Shown: piece after piece, positions 1-5,744 of the stretch
Position numbering within the stretch: position 1 is the first letter of the stretch
Layout of the letters: the number at the start of each line of letters is the position of its first letter
NCBI GenBank assembly: GCA_009885425.1
Contig: VFKS01000242.1
Coordinates: forward strand, 1 to 9,087
Length of the DNA stretch: 9,087 bases
Direction of reading: 5' to 3'
From: Novosphingobium sp.
GTDB lineage: Bacteria; Pseudomonadota; Alphaproteobacteria; Sphingomonadales; Sphingomonadaceae
The notes under the pieces: generated by a model
Database searches by the model: none
Told to the model about the DNA's origin: nothing
What the model saw: the letters and a program-made list of their open reading frames with translations, nothing else
Translations under genes and position numbers: made by a program

Positions 1-47
1 CTGCCGCTGGCACCGAATACCACGGCCGATTGATCAGGCGGTGCCAT
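1..47 (-). CDS. N-terminus of a probable SDR/Rossmann-fold NAD(P) oxidoreductase (truncated at window edge)
   Basis: On the minus strand an ATG at 47-45 opens a frame that runs off the left edge and reads MAPPDQSAVVFGASG. The VVFGASG stretch is the classic start of an NAD(P)-binding Rossmann fold, as in short-chain dehydrogenases (first beta strand and the GASGxxG loop); only the first half of the loop is visible. The start lies inside the end of the renalase-like gene, so the two overlap by 14 nt in different frames. This suggests an operon with translational coupling. No good Shine-Dalgarno sequence precedes the ATG; a GTG at the first V of VVFGASG is an alternative start. The plus strand also carries a short open frame ending in TGA at 31-33, which could be the tail of a convergent gene, but it has no recognisable motif. 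Function beyond 'SDR-like' cannot be stated from 15 codons. Confidence 0.5.
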   Translation of the reverse strand, partial: MAPPDQSAVVFGASG

Positions 48-1008
48 GGTTCTGGTCTGCGGGCTGGACGGAACCGGTTTCTGCTAATGCAGCTGCAATC
101 TGATCGGCCAGTTCTGCGCCGGATTGCCAGGCGCCGTCGATCTGCGGCCCGATGCACCAGTCACCGCAAGCCCCCAGCTGCAACGCCGGATTCCATAGCG
201 GCGTGCCGCGCTGGCCCAGCGGCAGGGCAAACCGCCAGCGATGGGCTTTGAGGAACACAGGCTTGGGCAGAGCTGTGGCGCTGATCTGGGCGAGCGCCTG
301 AAGCAGATCGTCCGCCACCCGCGCGGGTTCAGCTTCAATATTATCGCGAGACCATTCGCTGCTGCTCTGGATCACCCAGCATTCGGCCTTGGCCCGGCCC
401 GGCTTGGAATTGTTGCGGGCCGCCCAGCGGATCGGGCCCTGCTCGCGAATAACATCGGGCAGGCTGGGCAACGGCTCTGCAAAGCTGGCCATCACCGACC
501 AACATGGTACCGACCGCACCGACGCCGCTTCTTGCGCCATGGCCAGATCGTGCACCGCCAGCAGCGATGCGGCCTGCTCACACGGTACAGCGATGACGAC
601 CGCCGCAAACGGGCCCTCACGCAGATCCGGGCCGGAAACGGTCCAGCCTGCATGATCGCTGTCGATTCGCGCGACCTGCGCAGAAAACCTGACAGGCAGC
701 TTGGCCGCTTCCGCCGCGACGATGGCGCTCATCGCAGGCACTCCGACCCAAGCCCCTTCTGGACCCGTCGGCCAGCGGGCAATCAGGCCATCGTGCTCCC
801 ACGCTGCAGTCTGAACGGCGAAGCGCGGGCTGGACACACGGAAATAGGGTGCGCCAAAATCCCACGCATCACCGTCCAGTTCCAGTGTGGAGAGCCGTCC
901 ACCAGGTCGTCGACCTTTATCGAAAAGCTGGGGTTCAAAACCATGCTCAGCCAACCTCTTGGCGCAAGCCAAACCCGCGATCCCGGCACCGACGATGGCG
1001 ACCTTCAT
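34..1008 (-). CDS. Renalase-like FAD-dependent oxidoreductase (amine-oxidase fold)
   Basis: 324-residue soluble flavoprotein of the renalase-like group (the COG3380-type NAD/FAD proteins). What is seen: an N-terminal FAD-binding Rossmann motif GAGIAG (G7, G9, G12), the acidic end of strand 2 near D30, the GRRPGGRLST motif (residues 32-41) that follows it in this superfamily, an FDxGAPYF-like segment, the late AHRWRFALP segment, and the C-terminal FAD motif GDWCIGPQIDGAWQSG (about residues 282-297). Length is normal for the family. Family knowledge: bacterial renalases oxidise off-pathway isomers of reduced nicotinamide cofactors; the substrate here is unknown. The start is supported by AAGGA six bases before the ATG. 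The gene is divergent from the LOV regulator and overlaps a probable SDR downstream. Its leader shares a 12-bp element with that of the LOV gene, suggesting common control. The family is confident, the activity is not. Confidence 0.85.
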   Translation of the reverse strand: MKVAIVGAGIAGLACAKRLAEHGFEPQLFDKGRRPGGRLSTLELDGDAWDFGAPYFRVSSPRFAVQTAAWEHDGLIARWPTGPEGAWVGVPAMSAIVAAEAAKLPVRFSAQVARIDSDHAGWTVSGPDLREGPFAAVVIAVPCEQAASLLAVHDLAMAQEAASVRSVPCWSVMASFAEPLPSLPDVIREQGPIRWAARNNSKPGRAKAECWVIQSSSEWSRDNIEAEPARVADDLLQALAQISATALPKPVFLKAHRWRFALPLGQRGTPLWNPALQLGACGDWCIGPQIDGAWQSGAELADQIAAALAETGSVQPADQNHGTA

Positions 1009-1154
1009 GGCGGGTCCTTGTGAAATTGCACGGCTGCTGTGTATTGCCGGCCGCCATCGGGAGGGGGGGGATTGGCGACCGGCAGGTTCTTTCTAGGCTT
1101 TGGCTGCGTAGTCTGCGATATGGCCGAACGTGCAGTTTCAATAAGGTTACCGAA
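1009..1154. promoter_or_regulatory. Divergent control region with mirrored 12-bp elements
   Basis: This 146-bp region separates the renalase-like gene from the LOV-HTH gene and must contain both promoters. Positions 1021-1032 and 1129-1140 form an inverted repeat matching at 11 of 12 bases. Read in the direction of each gene, both copies are CGTGCARTTTCA, and each sits just before the AAGG ribosome binding site: it ends 12 nt before the renalase ATG and 14 nt before the LOV GTG. The arms are about 96 bp apart, too far for a simple hairpin, so two copies of one operator or promoter element are more likely. I found no convincing -35/-10 pair. Which factor binds is unknown; the neighbouring LOV-HTH protein is the obvious candidate by inference. 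Confidence 0.5.
1063..1070. repeat. Run of eight G in the divergent promoter
   Basis: Eight consecutive G bases lie in the middle of the renalase/LOV-HTH intergenic region, preceded by GGGA. Tracts of this kind can gain or lose bases by slippage, and a length change here would alter spacing between the elements serving the two genes. It is also a place where sequencing errors occur. No effect can be shown from one sequence. Confidence 0.9.
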
Positions 1155-1739
1155 GTGCAACTCAGTCCAGACTCCATGATCGAAAACAGCAAGGTTGCCG
1201 CGGTCGTCAGTGATCCGCGCCAGGCCGATAATCCGATTGTGGCCTGCAATGCGGCTTTCATGCAATTGACCGGATACTCCCGCGAGGAAATCATCGGCCG
1301 CAATTGCCGCTTCCTGCGCGGTGAGGGCACCGAATCGGAACAGACCGCAATGTTGCGCGATGCGGTTAAAGAGCAGCGCGCTGCGATGGTTGAGCTGATC
1401 AATTATCGCAAGGATGGCACCCCGTTTCGCAACGCCGTGATGATCGCGCCGCTGTTCGATGAAAACGGTGATCTGACCTATTATCTCGGCTCGCAAATGG
1501 CAGTTGAAGCCAGCGGAACCAGTCGCCACGATCGGGCCCGCGCGCAGGTCGATGGGCTCAGCCGCCGCCAGCAGCAGATCCTCGAGGCTTTGGCCAAGGG
1601 CCGACTCAACAAGCAGATCGCGTTTGAGCTTTCGTTGACCGAACGCACAGTCAAGATGCACCGTGCGGCGATGCTGAAAGGGCTTGGGGTGCGGACCGTC
1701 GCGGAAGCGATCCGGATCGCAATCGAAGCAGGGATGTAA
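1155..1739 (+). CDS. EL222-type blue-light transcription factor (LOV domain + LuxR-type HTH)
   Basis: A 194-residue light-responsive DNA-binding protein. Residues 8-120 are a LOV/PAS domain carrying the flavin motif GRNCRFLRG (48-56), with photoactive Cys51 that in this family forms the light-induced adduct with FMN. Also present are the LOV features KDGTPFRNAV and the terminal LGSQ, whose Gln couples flavin state to the fold. Residues 134-194 are a LuxR/FixJ HTH (LSRRQQQIL... LNKQIAFELSLTERTVKMH...). It resembles E. litoralis EL222 almost throughout (SDPRxADNP, NYxKDGTPFRNAV, TVKMHR) but lacks most of its N-terminal extension. In EL222, light releases the HTH so the protein dimerises on DNA. 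I chose GTG at 1155 because AAGG lies eight bases upstream and it keeps the N-terminal LOV helix; the first ATG (1176) has no ribosome binding site. It is convergent with ispH-crtE (17-bp gap) and divergent from the renalase-like gene. Targets are unknown. Confidence 0.9.
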   Translation: MQLSPDSMIENSKVAAVVSDPRQADNPIVACNAAFMQLTGYSREEIIGRNCRFLRGEGTESEQTAMLRDAVKEQRAAMVELINYRKDGTPFRNAVMIAPLFDENGDLTYYLGSQMAVEASGTSRHDRARAQVDGLSRRQQQILEALAKGRLNKQIAFELSLTERTVKMHRAAMLKGLGVRTVAEAIRIAIEAGM

Positions 1740-1754
1740 GGGTCAGGCCGACCC
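1740..1754. terminator. Short hairpin between convergent stop codons
   Basis: The 17 bases between the LOV-HTH stop and the ispH-crtE stop contain GGGTC-AGGCC-GACCC, a perfect 5-bp stem with a 5-base loop. Its position suits a bidirectional terminator, but the stem is short and no T run follows on either strand. It is therefore a weak candidate. Confidence 0.25.
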
Positions 1755-1756
1755 GA

Positions 1757-3631
1757 TCAGTGCATCCGGTTGACGGCGAAGCGGGCCAGATCGCGCAGCG
1801 GCATGGCCTTTGGCCCGAAGGTATCGAGCGCTTCGTGGCAGGCGTCTTCGAGCCTACTGGCCTGCTGCGCCGCGCCATCCAGCCCGAACAGCAGCGTCGC
1901 GCTCTTGCGCCCGCCCACGGCGTCCTTGCGCAGCGCCTTGCCGACTACGGCGGCATCGCCGATGTCATCGAGAATGTCGTCGCGGATCTGGAAAACCAGC
2001 CCCAGATTCTCGGCAAAGCGGAGCAGCCGCGCCAGTTCATCCTTGCTGCACCGCCCCAACATCGCGCCCGCTTCGACTGCAAACCGGATTAGCGCGCCGG
2101 TCTTGCGCGATTCGCATTCGAACAGATCCTGCGCGCTGGGCTCGGCCGGTGGGTAGAGGTCCAGCATCTGACCGCCCGCCAGGCCATCCTGCCCGACCGC
2201 GCGGGCGAGCGCGACCACCATCTGCGCCCGCACGCCGCCGTCTGGATGGGTGGCTTCGTCGCCCAGCAGCTCAAACGCCAACGCTAGCAAGGCATCGCCT
2301 GCCAGCACCGCAGTAGCCTCGTCAAACTTGCGGTGCAGCGTCGGCCGACCGCGGCGCAGATCGTCATCGTCCATGCAGGGCAGATCGTCATGGACCAGCG
2401 ATTGGGCGTGGACGCATTCGATTGCCGCACCGACTCGCAGGGCCTGGGCATATGAACCGCCGACCAGATCGCTGACCGCCGCAACCAGCAATGCCCGAAA
2501 GCGCTTGCCTCCGCCCATTGCAGCATAGCGCATCGCATCGGCCAGCCGCCTGTCACGCCCATTGCCCTGACCAATCGCCTGATCCAGCGTGGCTTCGATA
2601 TCGATCCGCAAGCGCGACAACCTGTCCTCAAGCGAACCGGCTAGCGCAGGCGGCTGTGCTCCGGCCAGCGAGACTGGCCGAAACCTGACCGTTTCAATCG
2701 TGCCGTCAGCTTCTTCTAACGCAAAACCTCGCACGCTGAGCGCAGCGCAGACGCCTGATACGGCGCTTTCGGGGGTTGAGGCAGCGGCTGTCAGCCCGAT
2801 TGTGGTGGAGCGCTCGATCAGGTCGATCGGCAGCGCATCGGCATCGGCGATCAAGTGCGCTTCGGCGCAGCCAGCCGCGCGGGCCACTTCGACCAGGCGG
2901 CGGGCGTTGGATGACATCGTATCGCCCACCACAAGCACCAAATCGGCCTGCCCGGCAATTTCCTCTATCGCTTTCTGGCGGTTGCTGGTGGCATAGCAGA
3001 TATCGCTGGCACGGGGGCCGGTGACATCGCGAAACCGCGCCTTGATGGCGGTTATCATCCCATCAGCATCACGCATGCCAAAGGTGGTCTGTACGGCGTA
3101 GGCAATCGCGCTGTTGGGCGGCAGGTCGAGCGCGTCGATATCTTCAGCCGAAGCGACCACCGATATAGCGCCCGCGGGCACTTGCCCCAGCGTCCCGACC
3201 ACTTCGGGATGACCGATATGGCCGATCAACAGGACATGACGGCCCGCGCGGTACCAGCCTTCGACTTCGCTGTGGACCTTGGCGACCAGCGGACAGATCG
3301 CATCGACTACCCGCAGCCCCCGGCCTTGCGCGGCAAATTTAACCGAGCGGGCGCTGCCATGGGCGGAAAGAATCGCTATGGCGCCTTCGGGCACTTCATC
3401 GATTTCCTGAACGAAGACTGCGCCCAGACCCTCCAACCGGGCCACTACCGACTGGTTGTGGACAATCGCCCGGCGCACGAATACCGGTGCACCGTGCAAT
3501 TCCAAGGCCTGCTCAACCGCGTCGATCGCCCGCTGGACCCCGGCGCAGAACCCGCGCGGATTGGCCAGCAAAACGCGTCGCTCGCCGGTTTGGACAGGGA
3601 CCGGGTCCGGGGTGATCGTCGTTCCAGCCAT
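1757..3631 (-). CDS. IspH-CrtE fusion: HMBPP reductase joined to geranylgeranyl diphosphate synthase
   Basis: One uninterrupted 624-residue frame holds two enzymes. Residues 18-320 are IspH (LytB), the [4Fe-4S] enzyme that converts HMBPP to IPP and DMAPP. The cluster cysteines are C29, C113 and C212; the substrate residues H58, H91, H141 and E143 all lie exactly 17 beyond their E. coli counterparts, and NRQ, SSN (240-242) and TAAASTPE follow in order. After a linker rich in Pro/Ala/Gly (about 321-333) comes a complete type II trans-prenyltransferase: GGGKRFR (373-379), first Asp-rich motif DDLPCMD (415-421), GGQMLDL and second motif DDILD (551-555). Residue 410, five before the first motif, is Gln rather than the aromatic residue of FPP synthases, which favours GGPP as product. 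No ATG, GTG or TTG lies in the linker. The start at 3631 is preceded by GAGGAG; an in-frame TTG 12 nt upstream is less likely. Divergent from crtI, so a role in carotenoid precursor supply is a strong inference. Confidence 0.9.
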   Translation of the reverse strand: MAGTTITPDPVPVQTGERRVLLANPRGFCAGVQRAIDAVEQALELHGAPVFVRRAIVHNQSVVARLEGLGAVFVQEIDEVPEGAIAILSAHGSARSVKFAAQGRGLRVVDAICPLVAKVHSEVEGWYRAGRHVLLIGHIGHPEVVGTLGQVPAGAISVVASAEDIDALDLPPNSAIAYAVQTTFGMRDADGMITAIKARFRDVTGPRASDICYATSNRQKAIEEIAGQADLVLVVGDTMSSNARRLVEVARAAGCAEAHLIADADALPIDLIERSTTIGLTAAASTPESAVSGVCAALSVRGFALEEADGTIETVRFRPVSLAGAQPPALAGSLEDRLSRLRIDIEATLDQAIGQGNGRDRRLADAMRYAAMGGGKRFRALLVAAVSDLVGGSYAQALRVGAAIECVHAQSLVHDDLPCMDDDDLRRGRPTLHRKFDEATAVLAGDALLALAFELLGDEATHPDGGVRAQMVVALARAVGQDGLAGGQMLDLYPPAEPSAQDLFECESRKTGALIRFAVEAGAMLGRCSKDELARLLRFAENLGLVFQIRDDILDDIGDAAVVGKALRKDAVGGRKSATLLFGLDGAAQQASRLEDACHEALDTFGPKAMPLRDLARFAVNRMH

Positions 3632-3671
3632 AGCTCTCCTCAATTATTGCATTCTCTAGCAGCGAAGGAAA

Positions 3672-3703
3672 GAACAACAGAGGTCCATTGGGACAGGTTG
3701 TTC
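3672..3703. promoter_or_regulatory. Nested dyad in the ispH-crtE/crtI divergent region
   Basis: The 101-bp gap between the ispH-crtE and crtI starts contains GAACAAC (3672-3678) and its exact reverse complement GTTGTTC (3697-3703). Inside it lies a second pair, GTCC (3683-3686) and GGAC (3691-3694), around almost the same centre. The region sits upstream of both genes, where an operator shared by two divergent carotenoid units would be expected. The binding factor is unknown, and no confident -35/-10 boxes were found. Confidence 0.4.
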
Positions 3704-3717
3704 AGCCAGCGGGACAA
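3698..3717. promoter_or_regulatory. TTGT-N12-ACAA site, PpsR/CrtJ-like
   Basis: The sequence TTGT, twelve bases, ACAA fits the TGT-N12-ACA pattern recognised by PpsR/CrtJ repressors, which control carotenoid and bacteriochlorophyll genes in phototrophic Proteobacteria. It lies 15-35 bp before the crtI start and overlaps the right arm of the neighbouring dyad. GGGACA also occurs twice, at 3690-3695 and 3711-3716, exactly 21 bp apart (two helical turns). The pattern is short and could arise by chance. No PpsR gene is visible in this window, and many non-phototrophic sphingomonads may lack one. Confidence 0.3.
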
Positions 3718-3732
3718 AGTAATCGGTTTGAT

Positions 3733-5205
3733 ATGACTGCAAATTCCAGCGCTATCGTAATTGGCTCCGGCTTTGGCGGACTCGCTTTGGCGATCCGCCT
3801 GCAAAGTGCTGGGATCGCTACTACAATCGTCGAAGCTCGTGATCGCCCCGGCGGTCGGGCCTATGTCTGGAAACAGGACGGTTACACGTTTGATGCCGGG
3901 CCCACGGTGATTACCGATCCGGATTGCCTTGAAGAACTGTGGGCCTTGTCGGGCAGCCGGATGGCCGATGACGTGACCTTGCTGCCAGTCAATCCGTTCT
4001 ACCGCCTGCTGTGGAATGATGGCACACAGTTCGACTATTCGAACAACGATGCCGAGCTCAACGCCGAGATCGCCAAACTCGATCCCGCCGATGTGGCAGG
4101 TTATGCAAGGTTCCTCGAATACTCCAAGGGGGTCTATGAGGAAGGCTATCTGAAGCTCGGCGCGGTCCCGTTCCTGAATTTCAGCCAGATGCTGAAGGCC
4201 GCGCCCGCGCTGGCCCGGTATCAGGCCTGGCGCTCGGTCTATTCGGTGGTTTCGGGCTTTGTCCGCAATGAAAAGCTGCGGCAGGTTCTCTCGTTTCACA
4301 GTTTGCTGGTCGGCGGCAATCCGATGAAGACCAGCAGTATCTATGCGCTGATCCACCGGCTGGAAAAGCTGGGCGGGGTGTGGTTTGCCAAGGGCGGGAC
4401 CAGTGCGCTGGTGGACGGCATGGTGGCGCTGTTTGAGCGGCTTGGCGGAACGCTGCTGCTGAACGAAAAGGTCGCGCAGATCACTCATGCGGGCAAGCAA
4501 GTTACCGGAGTGGTGACCGCATCGGGTAAGGTCCTGATGGCCGACCGGGTCGCCAGCAATGGCGATCTGGTCCACAGCTATGGGCTGCTGACGGGATCAG
4601 ACTACGCCGCGCGGAAGGTCAAGTCGCTGCACCGCAAACGCTTTTCGCCCAGCTTGTTTGTGGTCCATTTCGGGCTCAACGGAAGTTTCCCGGATATTGC
4701 GCACCATTCGATCCTGTTCTCGGACCGCTATGGCCCCTTGCTTGACGATATCTACAAGCATGGGAAGCTCCCCGCCGATCCCTCGATCTATCTGCATCAC
4801 CCGACTGCAACCGATCCTGACATGTCCCCGGCTGGGAAAGCAGCGTTCTATGCGCTCGCCCCGGTTCCGCACATGGGTCGCGCGCCGGTCGATTGGGCCA
4901 TTGAAGGCCCGCGTTATCAGCGGGTGGTGCTCGACCGGATCCGAGATCAGCTAATCCCCGATCTGGACGAGCGGCTCGACACCTGCTTCCACTATACCCC
5001 GCAGGATTTCCACGATGATCTGGGTGCCCATCTAGGCAGCGCCTTCAGCCTGGAGCCGGTGCTGACCCAAAGCGCGTGGTTCCGCGGACACAACCGCGAC
5101 GATCACTTCAGTAACCTCTATTTCGTCGGCGCGGGTACCCATCCGGGCGCAGGCATTCCGGGCGTGGTTGGCAGTGCCAAGGCGACGGCGAGCCTGATCG
5201 TCTAA
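3733..5205 (+). CDS. crtI: Phytoene desaturase CrtI
   Basis: A 490-residue FAD-dependent desaturase that converts 15-cis-phytoene to lycopene, four desaturation steps in the bacterial CrtI type, at the cytoplasmic membrane. Visible features: N-terminal dinucleotide-binding motif GSGFGGLALAIRL (about residues 11-23), the EARDRPGGRAY flavin motif, the FDAGPTVITDP segment typical of CrtI, and the C-terminal bacterial phytoene desaturase signature FVGAGTHPGAGIPG (464-477) followed by SAKATA. Length matches the usual 490-510. I chose the ATG at 3733 because it puts the Rossmann motif ten residues from the start as in homologues; an in-frame TTG at 3688 would add 15 residues and run through the probable operator. 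The ribosome binding site is weak. The gene is first in a crtI-crtZ unit and divergent from ispH-crtE, so the two promoters probably share control elements. Confidence 0.95.
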   Translation: MTANSSAIVIGSGFGGLALAIRLQSAGIATTIVEARDRPGGRAYVWKQDGYTFDAGPTVITDPDCLEELWALSGSRMADDVTLLPVNPFYRLLWNDGTQFDYSNNDAELNAEIAKLDPADVAGYARFLEYSKGVYEEGYLKLGAVPFLNFSQMLKAAPALARYQAWRSVYSVVSGFVRNEKLRQVLSFHSLLVGGNPMKTSSIYALIHRLEKLGGVWFAKGGTSALVDGMVALFERLGGTLLLNEKVAQITHAGKQVTGVVTASGKVLMADRVASNGDLVHSYGLLTGSDYAARKVKSLHRKRFSPSLFVVHFGLNGSFPDIAHHSILFSDRYGPLLDDIYKHGKLPADPSIYLHHPTATDPDMSPAGKAAFYALAPVPHMGRAPVDWAIEGPRYQRVVLDRIRDQLIPDLDERLDTCFHYTPQDFHDDLGAHLGSAFSLEPVLTQSAWFRGHNRDDHFSNLYFVGAGTHPGAGIPGVVGSAKATASLIV

Positions 5206-5234
5206 TGCGCCGCGACCTGCTATAGGCTGCCGTA

Positions 5235-5744
5235 ATGCACTGGTTCCAAATAGCCCTGATCTTTCTGGCCACCATCGCCGCGATGGAGCTGTTTGCCTAT
5301 GTCGTGCACCGCTGGGTGATGCACGGGGCAGGCTGGTTCCTGCATGAGAGCCACCACCGGGTGAGGGACGGGCTGTTCGAACTCAACGACCTGTACGGGG
5401 CGATCTTTGCGATTCCGTCGATCACGCTGATTTGGCTGGGCGTGCAGGAAGGCTGGGGCGCGGGCTGGACCGCCGTTGGCGCCGGGATCGCGGGCTATGG
5501 CGCGATCTATTTCGGGTTCCATGACTGGATCGTCCATCAACGCCTGCCGCACCGGATCGTGCCGCGCAGCGATTACTTCAAGCGGATCGTACAGGCCCAC
5601 CGGCTGCACCACGTGGTTGAAAGCAAGCATGGAGCGGTCAGCTTCGGATTCTTGTGGGCCCCGCCGATTGACCAACTTAAAGCACAGCTGCGCGCGTCGG
5701 GTCAGGCAAGACTGCGCGAACCGGGCGCGCCCAGCGAACCCTAG
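5235..5744 (+). CDS. crtZ: Beta-carotene 3-hydroxylase CrtZ
   Basis: A 169-residue integral membrane di-iron hydroxylase that adds the 3 and 3' hydroxyls to beta-carotene, giving zeaxanthin. The four histidine boxes of CrtZ are all present: HRWVMH (25-30), HESHH (37-41), FHDWIVH (95-101) and HRLHH (122-126). Hydrophobic stretches at about residues 4-24, 56-70 and 79-95 are the probable membrane segments. Length is typical (about 160-175). It starts 29 bp after the crtI stop with no obvious Shine-Dalgarno, so co-transcription with crtI is likely. Its TAG stop overlaps the crtB stop on the other strand by three bases in the palindrome CTAG (5741-5744), leaving no room for a terminator between the convergent units. 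Confidence 0.95.
   Translation: MHWFQIALIFLATIAAMELFAYVVHRWVMHGAGWFLHESHHRVRDGLFELNDLYGAIFAIPSITLIWLGVQEGWGAGWTAVGAGIAGYGAIYFGFHDWIVHQRLPHRIVPRSDYFKRIVQAHRLHHVVESKHGAVSFGFLWAPPIDQLKAQLRASGQARLREPGAPSEP

Noticed and set aside
1..33. Tail of a plus-strand gene ending TGA at 31-33
   Set aside because: Ten codons with no motif; the minus-strand Rossmann start over the same bases is the better explanation, though not certain.
1099..1122. Possible -35/-10 pair (TTTGGC and GATATG) before the LOV gene
   Set aside because: Spacing is only 12 bp and the matches are poor.
849..1154. Long N-terminal extension of the LOV-HTH frame into the renalase-like gene
   Set aside because: The extension overlaps the divergent gene and control region, is Arg/Pro rich, and has no LOV or EL222 similarity.
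3493..3507. CGTGCAATTCCAAGG, similar to the mirrored leader element
   Set aside because: It lies within the IspH coding region, differs from the element, and is not before any gene; likely chance.
3632..3643. TTG start adding four residues to IspH-CrtE
   Set aside because: The ATG at 3631 has GAGGAG just upstream; the TTG would lie next to that site and has none of its own.
3640..4575. Long minus-strand open frame opposite crtI
   Set aside because: It is antisense to a clear crtI, has no recognisable motifs, and is expected from high GC in third codon positions.
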